From the NCBI GenBank assembly GCA_949292635.1, contig CASEZY010000003.1:62001-126000 (forward strand): a DNA stretch of 64,000 nucleotides, read 5' to 3'. Shown here piece after piece: positions 26,524 through 36,162 of this stretch. Both the position numbers and the translations under genes were made by a program. The notes beneath the pieces were generated by a model, which made no database searches, had not been told where the DNA came from, and saw only the letters and a list, made by a program, of their open reading frames with translations. Numbering within the stretch: the first letter of the stretch is position 1; the number at the start of each line of letters is the position of its first letter. Source of the stretch: an uncultured Methanomassiliicoccales archaeon (GTDB taxonomy: Archaea > Thermoplasmatota > Thermoplasmata > Methanomassiliicoccales > Methanomethylophilaceae).

Positions 26524-27374
26524 AGACAGTAGCAGACGTGATGACCAACATGCCGATCGTGGTCAGGGTTCCCGGCAACAGGAACGACGCGATCAACCTG
26601 ATGGTCAGGAACAAGCTCACCGGACTCCCCGTGGTCAGGGAGTCCGACGGACAGCTCATGGGGATCGTGTCCAGGCGCGACGTTTTCAGGAACGTCAGCG
26701 AGGACCAGTTGTCCCTCATCATGAAGAAGAACCCCATCGTGATCTCTCCCGAGGCTACCATCGAGGACGCGGCCCGCATCTTCCACGAGAAGAGGATCCA
26801 CAGGCTGCCCGTGGTGGAGAACGGGAAGCTGGTGGGCATCATCACACCCACCGACCTGATCCGCGAGATCAGGCACATGCGCACCTCCAGGACATCGGAG
26901 GACGCCATCCGCCTCAAGTGCGTCACCTGCTACGAAGGGGACCCCCTCTCGTACGTGGTCGCCGCCATGCGCATCAGCGACGTGTCGGCCATGCCGGTGC
27001 TTGACGGACACGGAAAGCTGTCCGGGATCATCACCGACAGGGATCTGTTCGTTGATCAGACCAAGGACCTGGAGGTCATGAGGGAGATGGGCCTGGACGA
27101 CACCTGCAGCGACCTGGCGGGATACCGCAACGTGCTGCCCCTGTTCTATATGGCGACGCACGAGGACGAGCTCCCCGAGAACGCGCTGGTCAAGAGCTAC
27201 ATGGTCCCCAACCCCACCACGGTGTTCATGAAGACCCCTCTGAACGAGGTGGCCAAGGTCATGGACGTCAACGACTTCGGTCAGATCCCCGTGCACGGGG
27301 ACAAGGACGAGCTTGTGGGCATGATCTACGATGTGGACGTGCTCGTGGCACTCATCGGTGATGAGAATGAGTGA
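26520..27374 (+). CDS. Protein with four CBS domains
   Basis: 284 residues made of two Bateman modules (four CBS motifs: ...LTGLPVVRESDGQLMGIVSRRD; ...IHRLPVVENGKLVGIITPTD; ...VSAMPVLDGHGKLSGIITDRD; ...FGQIPVHGDKDELVGMIYDVD). CBS pairs bind adenine nucleotides or SAM. No effector domain is attached, so it probably acts as an energy sensor for a partner. It overlaps uspA at the start and glyS at the end. Confidence 0.9.
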   Translation: MKTVADVMTNMPIVVRVPGNRNDAINLMVRNKLTGLPVVRESDGQLMGIVSRRDVFRNVSEDQLSLIMKKNPIVISPEATIEDAARIFHEKRIHRLPVVENGKLVGIITPTDLIREIRHMRTSRTSEDAIRLKCVTCYEGDPLSYVVAAMRISDVSAMPVLDGHGKLSGIITDRDLFVDQTKDLEVMREMGLDDTCSDLAGYRNVLPLFYMATHEDELPENALVKSYMVPNPTTVFMKTPLNEVAKVMDVNDFGQIPVHGDKDELVGMIYDVDVLVALIGDENE

Positions 27375-29067
27375 TGTGGACCCCTCGGAGCTGCTGGCCC
27401 TCTGCAAGCGCCGCGGCTTCATCTGGCCCTCCTTCGAGATCTACGGGGGGGTGGCCGGCATGTTCGACTACGGACCCCTGGGCTGCGCCCTCAGGAACAA
27501 CATCGTCGACGTCTGGAGAGCGATCTACAAGGGCCGCGAGGGCTTCGTGGAGATCGATTCCGAGACCGTGAACCCCAGGGAGGTGTTCAAGGCCTCCGGA
27601 CACGTGGACGAGTTCTCCGACCTGATCACCTACTGCAAGCAGTGCCAGGCACCCTTCAGGGCGGACCACCTGGTGAAGGAGTTCTACGACAACCCGGACG
27701 TCCTTACTCCCAAGCAGCTGGAGGAGGCGTTCGTCAAGCATAACATCCGCTGTCCGGAGTGCGGCGGGGAGCTGGGCTCCGTCGAGGAATTCAACCTGAT
27801 GTTCAAGACCACCATCGGACCCGGTTCGTCCAGGGTGGGATACCTGAGGCCGGAGACCGCCCAGGGCATATTCGTGAACTACTCCAACCTCTACCGCTAC
27901 AACAGGGAGAAGCTCCCCCTTGGTGTGATACAGACGGGAAGGGGCTACCGCAACGAGATCGCCCCCCGTCAGGGCATGATCCGCATGCGCGAGTTCAACA
28001 TGATGGAGGTGGAGCTCTTCGTCAGCCCGGAGGACAAGGACTGGCCCAGATTCCCCGACATCGCGGACAAGGAGATCACCCTCGTGCCGAACACCACCTG
28101 CGAGCCGGTCACCATGACCGTTGGTGAAGCGGTGGAGAAGGGCATCATCGCCAACCGTGTGCTGGCATATTTCGTCTACACCACCAAGCAGTTGCTGGAG
28201 CGCCTGGGCATCGACCCCAAGAGGCTCAGGTTCAGACAGCACCTGGCGGACGAGATGGCACACTACGCCGCGGACTGCTGGGACGCGGAGGTTTTATTGT
28301 CGTACGGGTGGATCGAGATCACAGGTATCGCCGACAGGGGATGCTGGGACCTGTCCCGTCATGCGGAGTTCTCCGGTCAGGATCTGACCCATTTCATCAG
28401 GTACGACGAGCCGGTGGAGATGGAGGTCGAGAGGATCCGCGCCAAGCACAAGGCTCTCGGCCCTAGGTTCAAGGGCAAGGCCAAGGACATCGCCGCCGCC
28501 ATGGAGGCAAAGGATGTCTCAGACGTGAAGAACGGAGTGCTGGCACTGCAGATCGACGGGGATACCGTGGAGCTCACCGAGGAGTTCTTCGAAGTCGTAA
28601 AGACAAAGGAGAAGGTGGCCGGAAGGAGGGTCATACCCCATGTGATCGAACCCTCACACGGACTGGATCGTATCTTCTACTCCGTGCTGGAGCACGCCTA
28701 CGACCGGGACAGCGAGGAGGAGTACACCGTCCTGCGCCTGAAGCCCGAAGTGGCACCCATCAAGGCGGGAGTGTTCCCCCTGATGGAGAAGGACGGCCTG
28801 GACGACATAGCCAGGGACATCTACACCAAGCTCCACGCCACCGGCATCGAGTCCTACTACGACGGCTCCGGTACCATAGGGAAGCGCTACGCCCGCATGG
28901 ATGAGGCAGGGACCCCGTTCTGCATCACGGTGGACTACGACACCAAGGAGGACGGCACCGTCACCATCCGCGACAGGGACACCAAGAGCCAGCGCCGCAT
29001 TCCCGTGGAGGATGTGGAGCGCGTGATGCGTGCCCTCATCGCCGGGGCGGACTTCCAAAACGCTTGA
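27367..29067 (+). CDS. glyS: Glycyl-tRNA synthetase (archaeal/eukaryal alpha2 type)
   Basis: 566-residue class II synthetase. Motif 1 lies in the GMFDYGPLGCALRNNIVDVW region, motif 2 is GRGYRNEIAPRQGMIRMREF and motif 3 is SHGLDRIFYSVLEHAY; a C-terminal anticodon-binding domain follows (VAPIKAGVFPL...ARMDEAGTPFCITVDYDT). The start is the ATG at 27367, overlapping the end of the CBS gene. A strong hairpin terminator follows. Confidence 0.95.
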   Translation: MSDVDPSELLALCKRRGFIWPSFEIYGGVAGMFDYGPLGCALRNNIVDVWRAIYKGREGFVEIDSETVNPREVFKASGHVDEFSDLITYCKQCQAPFRADHLVKEFYDNPDVLTPKQLEEAFVKHNIRCPECGGELGSVEEFNLMFKTTIGPGSSRVGYLRPETAQGIFVNYSNLYRYNREKLPLGVIQTGRGYRNEIAPRQGMIRMREFNMMEVELFVSPEDKDWPRFPDIADKEITLVPNTTCEPVTMTVGEAVEKGIIANRVLAYFVYTTKQLLERLGIDPKRLRFRQHLADEMAHYAADCWDAEVLLSYGWIEITGIADRGCWDLSRHAEFSGQDLTHFIRYDEPVEMEVERIRAKHKALGPRFKGKAKDIAAAMEAKDVSDVKNGVLALQIDGDTVELTEEFFEVVKTKEKVAGRRVIPHVIEPSHGLDRIFYSVLEHAYDRDSEEEYTVLRLKPEVAPIKAGVFPLMEKDGLDDIARDIYTKLHATGIESYYDGSGTIGKRYARMDEAGTPFCITVDYDTKEDGTVTIRDRDTKSQRRIPVEDVERVMRALIAGADFQNA

Positions 29068-29075
29068 AACCGACA

Positions 29076-29110
29076 CCGCCCGGGAGCGGATCCCGGGCGG
29101 TTGTTACTGT
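29076..29110 (+). terminator. Hairpin terminator of glyS
   Basis: A perfect 9-bp stem CCGCCCGGG/CCCGGGCGG with a 7-nt loop (29076-29100) is followed by T-rich sequence (TTGTTACTGTTTTCC). Confidence 0.7.
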
Positions 29111-29219
29111 TTTCCCATATGGTGTTAAATACTGCGAAATTCGCAGTATCGCATCGAATTAGTCACTTTTCGGAGACTATATATGGTGAATATCGTGATA
29201 TGATTCCCGAGGTGTAAAA

Positions 29220-30398
29220 GTGGGAATAATCGACCTACAAGATCATAAGAAGCTTGAGATCCTCCGTTCTCAGATCGACGGCTTCAAGGTCGCAGACGTT
29301 ATGAACACCGAGTATCCCACCCTGTCCCCCGACGACAGGGTGAGGGACATCCTGTCGCAGATGAAGGCGACCGGATTCCAGGATATACCAATCATGGAGA
29401 ACGGCGAATTCGTCGGGATGGTAAGCTACGGCACCCTGCTCAAGAAGAAAGGGGTCACCGGCGACTCGAAGATCAGAGGTCTGATGGCCGGAAGCTCCAC
29501 CGTCGCCCCCGACGACACCCTGATGGACGCCGCCGAGAAGATGGTGGTCTCCAACAGCAGACAGATGGCCGTCGTCACCGGCAGCGGCAAGAAGAAGCTG
29601 GCCGGCATAATCTCCAGGGGAGATATCGTCGGAGTGGTCTCCAAGCTCAAGACGATCAACGAGATCGCCGTCTGGGAGATCATGACCGCCCCCGCGGAGA
29701 GTGTGAGGGAGTCCGATACAATGGCGGATGCCATCGAGCTCATGCGCAGCCTGGACATCAGGACGGTGCCCGTCCTCTCCCCCGACGGCGACGTCAAGGG
29801 CATGGTGGGCATGCACGAGGTCATCGACAACAACTGGACCGCCGGATACCGCTCGCTGTCCGATATGGGCGACCAGGTGAAGATCCAGGTGGGCTCCGTG
29901 TGCACCAACCACGCGGTCACCGTGCCCTGGGACACCGACATCGAGAGCGTCGCGGAGCTCATGCTGGAGCACAAGATCTCCACCGTCCCCGTGATGGAGA
30001 ACGGGGAGCTGAAGGGCGTGGTCACCCAGTACGACATACTGGAAGTGGTGGCCGCCTGCCGCGAGAGGGAGATGCTGTTCGTGCAGCTGTCCGGACTGTC
30101 CGACAGCGACAAGGAGTACACCGACCAGATCTATGCGGATATACAATCGGAGATAACCAAGATCTCCAAGGTGGGAAGACCCAGCTCGCTGACCCTGCAC
30201 TACGGCAAGTACAACGACAACGGCGGACGCCAGAAGTACAGCGTCACAGCCAGGCTCGCCCTGGACAGCGATGTCTTCACCGCGAAGGAGGTCGGCTGGG
30301 ACATGGTCAAGGTGTCCAGCGATCTGATGAAGAAGATCACCTCCGCCGTCATGGACCGCAAGGACGCCAAGGACACCTTCCGGAAGAGGAAGAAGTAA
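29220..30398 (+). CDS. CBS-domain protein with a C-terminal extra domain
   Basis: 392 residues starting with GTG at 29220, preceded by GAGGTG at a good distance. Four CBS motifs fill about residues 15-290 (for example TGFQDIPIMENGEFVGMVSYG and STVPVMENGELKGVVTQYD). The last ~90 residues (LTLHYGKYNDNGGRQKYSVTARLALDS...MDRKDAKDTFRKRKK) resemble the small alpha/beta HPF/YfiA-type ribosome-binding domain. This points to a nucleotide-sensing ribosome-hibernation-like factor; the domain match is by eye only. Hairpin terminator downstream. Confidence 0.8.
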   Translation: MGIIDLQDHKKLEILRSQIDGFKVADVMNTEYPTLSPDDRVRDILSQMKATGFQDIPIMENGEFVGMVSYGTLLKKKGVTGDSKIRGLMAGSSTVAPDDTLMDAAEKMVVSNSRQMAVVTGSGKKKLAGIISRGDIVGVVSKLKTINEIAVWEIMTAPAESVRESDTMADAIELMRSLDIRTVPVLSPDGDVKGMVGMHEVIDNNWTAGYRSLSDMGDQVKIQVGSVCTNHAVTVPWDTDIESVAELMLEHKISTVPVMENGELKGVVTQYDILEVVAACREREMLFVQLSGLSDSDKEYTDQIYADIQSEITKISKVGRPSSLTLHYGKYNDNGGRQKYSVTARLALDSDVFTAKEVGWDMVKVSSDLMKKITSAVMDRKDAKDTFRKRKK

Positions 30399-30405
30399 AC
30401 CCACC

Positions 30406-30444
30406 GGCGTCTCCTCCCCGGAGACGCCTTCACAACCTTTTTTT
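30406..30444 (+). terminator. Hairpin terminator of the CBS gene
   Basis: A perfect 9-bp stem GGCGTCTCC/GGAGACGCC with a 5-nt loop (30406-30428) is followed by a run of seven T (30437-30443). The T-run adjoins the TATA-like region of valS. Confidence 0.75.
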
Positions 30445-30468
30445 ATACTATTATAATACGCAGTACCC

Positions 30469-33084
30469 ATGTCGCAGTACGATGTCGCAGCCGCCGAGAA
30501 GCGCTGGGAGCAGATGTGGAAGGATAGGGAGATCTACCGTTTCGATCCGAAGTCCGACAAGCCCGTATTCAGCATCGACAACCCTCCCCGCTACACGTCC
30601 GGGTCGTTGCACCTTGGACACGCCACCGGCTATTCGCTGATCGACTTCGCCGCCCGCTACAAGAGGATGCAGGGGTACAACGTGTTCTTCCCCCTGTGCT
30701 TCGATGTGAACGGTACACCCATCGAGGTGAAGGTGGAGAAGAAGCACGGCATCAACAAGCTGGACACCCCCAGGGCGGAGTACCGCAAGTACTGCGAGGA
30801 ATATGCGGAATCCTTCATCGCCCAGATGACCCACCACTTCGAGATCCTGGGAGAGTCCATGGACCCCTCGATATATTATCAGACGAACGCACCCTACTAC
30901 CGCAGGGTCACGCAGCTGACGCTGGTGGATCTGTTCAAACGCGGGCTGCTATACAAGGCCAACTTCCCCGTGAACTGGTGCCCCTCGTGCATGACCGCCC
31001 TGGCGGACGCCGAGGTGGAGTACCGCGACAACGTCAACAAGCTCAACTACATCGTCTTCAAGGTGAAGGACAGCGATGAGCAGATGATCATCGCCACCTC
31101 CCGTCCGGAGCTGCTGAGCACCTGCCAGAGCGTGGCCGTCCACCCTGACGACAAGTCCAAGGCACACCTGGTGGGCAAGACCCTCATCACGCCTCTTTAC
31201 AACAAGGAGGTCCCGGTCATCGCCGACCCCAAGGTCAAGATGGACTACGGCACCGGGAACGTGATGATCTGTACGATCGGGGACAAGGATGACCTCGAAT
31301 GGTGCCTTCTTTATCACTATCCCTTGCAGAAAGCCATCGACGAGATGGGCAAGATGACCGCCATCACCGGCAAGTACGAGGGCATGAAGGTCCTGGAGGC
31401 CAGGGAGGCGATCATACAGGATTTGAAGGACGCCGGACTGCTGATCAAGCAGGAGGACAACCCTCAGCAGCTATCCATCTGCTGGAGATGCCACAACCCC
31501 GTGGAGTACCTGCAGGTGCCCCAGTGGTTCTTGAAGACCTTAGATTACAGGGACAAGATCTTGGAGAGGTCAGGCTCGATCGAGTGGCACCCTGAATTCA
31601 TGCGGTCTCGCTTGGTGGATTGGACCAACTCCCTGGCTTGGGACTGGGTCATCTCCAGGCAGAGGATCTTCGCCACACCCATCCCCATCTGGGAGTGCGA
31701 GGACTGCGGCCACGCCGTCTGCGCGACGGAGGACATGTGCTATTGTGATCCGTACTATGATGCCGCTCCGGTGGACAAGTGCCCCAAGTGCGGCGGAAAG
31801 ATGGTCGGATGCCCCGACGTCTGCGACACCTGGGTGGATTCGTCCATATCTTCGCTGTACAACACCTTCTACGGAAGGGATGAGGAACTGCACAAGAAGC
31901 TCTTCCCCATGTCACTGAGGCCTCAGTCCCACGACATCATACGCACCTGGGCGTTCTACAGCATCCTTCGTGCGGAACAGCTCGAGCAGAAGATCCCCTG
32001 GCACGACATCATGATCCACGGGTTCATCATGGCCCCGGACGGGACTCCCATGCACTCGTCCATCGGCAACGTCATCGACCCCATACCGATCCTGGAGGAG
32101 TATGGTGCGGACGCTTTGAGGTACTACGCCGCCACGTGTTCCCTGGGAATCGATCACGCATTCAGGGAGAAGGACGTCATCCGCGGGCGCAAGCTGCTGA
32201 CCAAGGTGTACAACCTGGGACAGTTCGCCAAGAGGTACATCACAGAGAAGCCCGGGGAGATGCCGGAAGGTCTGCACCTCTCGGACCGCTGGATCCTCAC
32301 CATGTACAGCCGCGCTGTACGCTACGCGACGATCTACCTTGACCAATATCTGTTCGATAAGGCCGCCCGTGTAATCGAAAGTTATACATGGCATGAACTC
32401 GCGGACCACTACGTGGAGATGGTCAAGGGACGTACGGACGATGCGGTCAAGTACACCCTCTACACCGTGATTCTCGGTTCCATCAAGATGCTGGCCCCCA
32501 TTATGCCGCATGTTACCGAAGAGGTATACCAGGAGCTTTTCAGGGATTTCGAGGGTATCGAGTCCATCCACCTGACATCTTGGCCTGTCGAGGTCCTGGA
32601 TGACAACGTGGCTGCGGAAGAGGGCGAGGTTCTTAAGGAGGTTATCGCGAACGTCAGGTCGTGGAAGGCCGAGAAGAAGATCCCTCTCAATGCCTCGATC
32701 AGGCTGATGGAGGTCATTGGCCCCACCGCTTCCAAGCTGGAACCTGCCAGGTCCGATATTATCGGAACTCTCAAAGTCGAGGAGCTCAAGATGCAGGCGG
32801 ATGCGGAACTCACCCGCAACGTTGTCGGCATCAAGCCGGTGCATGCCAAGCTCGGTCCGCTGTTCAAGGCTAAGGCGAAGGCTGTTATCGCGGCTCTTTC
32901 TGCGATGGACGTTGCCGATGCCGCCTCTCAGTTGGACAAGACAGGCAAGATCGTCCTCGATGTAGAGGGTGAGCAGGTCGAACTACAGGCGGATCTGGTC
33001 GCTGTCGACACCGAGCTCATGCTTGATGGTAGAGCGGTGGAGACGCTGCAGGTCAACGATTTGTTGATTGCGATCGAGCTCTGA
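30469..33084 (+). CDS. valS: Valyl-tRNA synthetase
   Basis: 871-residue class I synthetase. HIGH is seen as GSLHLGHATG near residue 48, and the editing-domain region contains ATSRPELLSTCQSVAVHP. The KMSKS loop is non-canonical: APDGTPMHSSIGN. Two zinc-type Cys clusters are present (CWRC; CEDC...CPKC). The C-terminal anticodon domain is complete and ends in VNDLLIAIEL. TTTTTATACTATTATAAT 25-30 nt before the ATG indicates a leaderless transcript. From about 32330 to the stop the codon choice shifts toward GTT, GCT and CTT. A second copy of the 3' end lies at 39675-39731 (see findings). Confidence 0.95.
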   Translation: MSQYDVAAAEKRWEQMWKDREIYRFDPKSDKPVFSIDNPPRYTSGSLHLGHATGYSLIDFAARYKRMQGYNVFFPLCFDVNGTPIEVKVEKKHGINKLDTPRAEYRKYCEEYAESFIAQMTHHFEILGESMDPSIYYQTNAPYYRRVTQLTLVDLFKRGLLYKANFPVNWCPSCMTALADAEVEYRDNVNKLNYIVFKVKDSDEQMIIATSRPELLSTCQSVAVHPDDKSKAHLVGKTLITPLYNKEVPVIADPKVKMDYGTGNVMICTIGDKDDLEWCLLYHYPLQKAIDEMGKMTAITGKYEGMKVLEAREAIIQDLKDAGLLIKQEDNPQQLSICWRCHNPVEYLQVPQWFLKTLDYRDKILERSGSIEWHPEFMRSRLVDWTNSLAWDWVISRQRIFATPIPIWECEDCGHAVCATEDMCYCDPYYDAAPVDKCPKCGGKMVGCPDVCDTWVDSSISSLYNTFYGRDEELHKKLFPMSLRPQSHDIIRTWAFYSILRAEQLEQKIPWHDIMIHGFIMAPDGTPMHSSIGNVIDPIPILEEYGADALRYYAATCSLGIDHAFREKDVIRGRKLLTKVYNLGQFAKRYITEKPGEMPEGLHLSDRWILTMYSRAVRYATIYLDQYLFDKAARVIESYTWHELADHYVEMVKGRTDDAVKYTLYTVILGSIKMLAPIMPHVTEEVYQELFRDFEGIESIHLTSWPVEVLDDNVAAEEGEVLKEVIANVRSWKAEKKIPLNASIRLMEVIGPTASKLEPARSDIIGTLKVEELKMQADAELTRNVVGIKPVHAKLGPLFKAKAKAVIAALSAMDVADAASQLDKTGKIVLDVEGEQVELQADLVAVDTELMLDGRAVETLQVNDLLIAIEL

Positions 33085-33102
33085 TATCATTCAAAACAAT
33101 CA

Positions 33103-33119
33103 GGTGGGGTAACCCCACC
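33103..33119 (+). terminator. Hairpin after valS
   Basis: A 7-bp stem GGTGGGG/CCCCACC with a TAA loop, followed by CAATCTATTTTATTGG. It differs from the hairpin that follows the duplicated valS 3' end at 39727-39746. Confidence 0.6.
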
Positions 33120-33243
33120 CAATCTATTTTATTGGAATCTGGTGTGTAATCTGACTTGTAGTTACAGGCATGTGTCAGTTGTCTGATTCTGAACCTTCAG
33201 GGGTTTGACGGGCGAACGAAGTCGATTGGCAACCGGAGTTCAT

Positions 33244-33470
33244 TTTTCAATCCACGCACCCGCGAGGGGTGCGACGAACATCGATGGGTTTGGAATCAAT
33301 ATGCCTCTTGGCATTTCAATCCACACACCTATGAGAGGTGTGATTGTTAATGAGTTTGAGTGGAGTACAGAGGCTTTTCACCCATACATCCACTAGGATT
33401 CAACCATAGGTGATAAAGACGATCTCGAGTGATGTCTTTTTCAATCCACGTGCCCGCGAGGGAACGAAAC
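33244..33470 (-). CRISPR. Degenerate type I-C CRISPR array (fossil)
   Basis: Four repeat-like units of about 32 bp at about 33244, 33313, 33375 and 33438, spaced 62-69 bp. Units 1 and 2 keep the type I-C form: TTTCAATCCAC followed by a palindromic half (CGCACC...GGTGCG in unit 1, CACACC...GGTGTG in unit 2). Unit 3 keeps little beyond the TTTTCA...CATCCAC pattern; unit 4 keeps TTTTCAATCCACG. No two repeats are identical. Read on the minus strand, the array lies downstream of cas7 in the usual I-C order. Whether it is still processed is unknown. The rest of the 412-bp gap between valS and cas7 holds the valS terminator. Confidence 0.75.
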
Positions 33471-33496
33471 AATATGTTTGTGGAGTTCCGACCGTT

Positions 33497-34339
33497 TTAA
33501 TAGTATTCGGAAATCACCTCCGTCTCAATCCCAGGCAGGTCTTCAACTTGTATTTCATAGTCTGATAGTCTAGCAGGTGTGTCACAGAACGTTGTGACTC
33601 TGAGGGAGTTGTGAACCTTCGCAGTGGAAAATCTTCCCAGCGCTGAATCGTGCCTCCACCAGATTGTCTGTATGATCTCCATACTGCCATCAGGTCTGGA
33701 TGATGAACTATCGTTAATCAGGAGTGTGCTCAGCGCTTTTTTGAGAGTATCTGCATCATCATCGTCGAATCCGGTCTTTGATGCCAACTGAGGGTTGATA
33801 CTCCCCTTCAGGATATACAGCCCGTGATGGACACGATATTTCATTCCCATGGTGTCCGAGCCTTTCTTGTCTTTGGTCTCAGAGTTTACAGACTTGGTAA
33901 TCTGTGTGTTTACGATATTGATCGGTGCGACACTGATGGCCGGATGTACGGACACCGGGCCTTTGATGCCGATAGAGACTCCATGAGGGCCGTCTGACCC
34001 GAACGCGAACAGCTGTCCGAATGCACGAACATCAAACCACCTTTCACACGCCCGTTCAGTGAAGGATCCGTTCTTCTTCGATTCCCTGATCAATGGTTCC
34101 GCTCTGTCCCTCAGACTCTCCATCCCATCGTCCGCGCGGTCAGCGGATTGGACGAAGATGTTTTCGCCCATATCTTGGAGTCTGTTGCGAAGTTTACGTT
34201 TGATGCAGACATCGGAGATCTCACCGTGACCGTCGATGGTCGTTCTGGGGCGGTTGCCGTTCAAAGGATCTCCGTTGGGGTTGGCATTGTTAACGGAGAT
34301 GATCTGTGCGAAGTCGATTTTGTTTCTGATGTGATTCAT
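33497..34339 (-). CDS. cas7: Type I-C Cascade backbone protein Cas7 (Csd2)
   Basis: 280 residues with the Csd2 start (NKIDFAQIISVNNANPNGDPLNGNRPR), where the family conserves N-A-N-P-N-G-D-P, and later HHGLYILKGSINPQLA. Cas7 forms the crRNA-binding filament of Cascade. Its ATG overlaps the cas8c stop by 4 nt. Last gene of the cas3-cas5-cas8c-cas7 operon; cas4, cas1 and cas2, which normally follow, are absent. Confidence 0.95.
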   Translation of the reverse strand: MNHIRNKIDFAQIISVNNANPNGDPLNGNRPRTTIDGHGEISDVCIKRKLRNRLQDMGENIFVQSADRADDGMESLRDRAEPLIRESKKNGSFTERACERWFDVRAFGQLFAFGSDGPHGVSIGIKGPVSVHPAISVAPINIVNTQITKSVNSETKDKKGSDTMGMKYRVHHGLYILKGSINPQLASKTGFDDDDADTLKKALSTLLINDSSSSRPDGSMEIIQTIWWRHDSALGRFSTAKVHNSLRVTTFCDTPARLSDYEIQVEDLPGIETEVISEYY

Positions 34340-36162
34340 TCTTTCTCCTCCCTTATTCTGAATTGTTTCTCTTTCTGACAGTGATATGCTATCAGGAACT
34401 CTCCCGACAACCGGCTGTTGTCCATGTATTCATCAATGGCGAATTTTGACATGACTTCCGAGATTTGCCGCTCATAATAGTTGGCCTGCCTGCCCAGGCG
34501 TGTAATGTAGGGGACAAGCGACAGTTCGATATCCCTCCAGGTAGCAAATGGGAATTCCGAGAACCGTTGCATCATCCTGATAGCATTGGTCGGTCTGTTC
34601 TCGCCCGACGATCTTAATGCCGCACCTTCCAACAGGTCCGCGAGTGCCAACAGCCTGCCGTACAGATAGTCCCTGCTGCATCTTCCTTCTTCTAAAACCA
34701 TCTCGTATGTCCCTCCTTTTGATTTTTTGTACAGTGAGCAAGCAATCGCCAAAGTTTTCTGCCAGTCCCACTTCGAGTTGAATGACATGGGGTTCGAAGC
34801 CCTTCTGACGACGGATTCAACGATGTCTACCGGAATCTGGGTCCCGTCGATGATGCATGACAGGATACGGTTCAACGTGACTGTTACAAGTCTTTCATGA
34901 ACTATGGGGCCGTATGCGGCCATTGCGATGTCCTTGGGCGATGGTGCGCCGATATAGGAATGCCTACTTCCGTCGCTTGATACACGGTTGTGTCTCCAGG
35001 CGCATTGGTTGTGCCACCTCTCCAGTGTTTCCAGGAAATCGGATCCATCCTTGTCTCTGAAAAGAGTGACGGCAATCCTCCCTTTGTTCTCTGAAGCCGA
35101 ATCCAGTGCCATCAGGTAGACATTGGAGTCGATGATCTCAGAATTGTAACCGCGAATCCTATTGTTGATGTGTTTAGCAGCGGCAACATTCGTGTACACG
35201 ACGTTCTCCGGGGCTTCGATCATCTCGTATGGATCGTCCAATGGGTTCATGACATGGGCATCAGCGGTGTTCCAAGCGACGACGCACAGCGTCCCATGAC
35301 GATATCCTTGTCTACCGATCAGCCATCTCAGGGCATTGTGGGCCTTCTGGGAGGTTTCGGAACCTATGCCGCAGGCCTGTTCCGCCGTTTCAAAACGTCC
35401 GCGGTATGTGAATTCTGATTTGTCACTGCTGGATATGATCTTGCAATTATCAGCCGGGCTGCGTATTTCCTTTGGATGCTTATGCATCAAGGTTGTAATT
35501 TTTCCGGTGACGTAGCACAGCCCAACCTTGGAATCTAATTGTTGGTTGTAGTCTATCCATGAACCAATGACGTCCTTGTCGTACCACGTGTCCAAGAGGC
35601 GGTCACCTGTATACACAGACCATCTAACGAACGCATCCTGCTGCTTCGCTGTTTTGGACATGGACAGCTTCCACTCGTCCCGGGAGTCGGACAGTAGACC
35701 ATTGTCATCCTCTACCAGTAGTCCGCCGTCGATGAGATCATCGTAGATCGTCCCTTTTCTGAGGTATGAGTGCACCGCTTTGATATGGGGGCTACCGGAG
35801 ATGTCACACCACCTATCCAGCTGTTCCATGTATATGCGGTGGGCTGCTCCGTAATTGATCTTAGACTTCTTGCAATGGGCAGATAGATCACTGACGAGGT
35901 AGGGGAGTTTCTCCGTGAGTCCATGCGGCAATATATTCGTGGTTCTCCCAATAGATTCATTGGTAGACTGAATAATCGTTCTCTGCCGCCCCTTCGGTAT
36001 CGCCTCAACGTTCAGACAGTTACCTTCCGAATCTAACGTGATCCCAATGTGTGCCCTGCCCGGCGAGTGATATATCGGCAGCAGGGGTGTTCCGCCGTCA
36101 TTCAGTCTCGAGACATCGTAGCACCTGTCGTATGTTTCGGCAAGAGCTTTCATCCAACTCAT
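34336..36162 (-). CDS. cas8c: Type I-C Cascade large subunit Cas8c (Csd1)
   Basis: 608 residues from the ATG at 36162, which overlaps the cas5 stop (ATGA); the open frame reaches 36228 but the extension is non-homologous. Csd1-like layout: MKALAETYDRCYDVSRL...LLPIYHSPGRAHIGITLD at the start, the middle with CYVTGKITTLMHKHPKEIRSP, and a helical C-terminus. In I-C the large subunit reads the PAM and its C-terminal region can also be translated separately as Cas11; a start for that is not evident from eye inspection. Confidence 0.93.
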   Translation of the reverse strand: MSWMKALAETYDRCYDVSRLNDGGTPLLPIYHSPGRAHIGITLDSEGNCLNVEAIPKGRQRTIIQSTNESIGRTTNILPHGLTEKLPYLVSDLSAHCKKSKINYGAAHRIYMEQLDRWCDISGSPHIKAVHSYLRKGTIYDDLIDGGLLVEDDNGLLSDSRDEWKLSMSKTAKQQDAFVRWSVYTGDRLLDTWYDKDVIGSWIDYNQQLDSKVGLCYVTGKITTLMHKHPKEIRSPADNCKIISSSDKSEFTYRGRFETAEQACGIGSETSQKAHNALRWLIGRQGYRHGTLCVVAWNTADAHVMNPLDDPYEMIEAPENVVYTNVAAAKHINNRIRGYNSEIIDSNVYLMALDSASENKGRIAVTLFRDKDGSDFLETLERWHNQCAWRHNRVSSDGSRHSYIGAPSPKDIAMAAYGPIVHERLVTVTLNRILSCIIDGTQIPVDIVESVVRRASNPMSFNSKWDWQKTLAIACSLYKKSKGGTYEMVLEEGRCSRDYLYGRLLALADLLEGAALRSSGENRPTNAIRMMQRFSEFPFATWRDIELSLVPYITRLGRQANYYERQISEVMSKFAIDEYMDNSRLSGEFLIAYHCQKEKQFRIREEKE

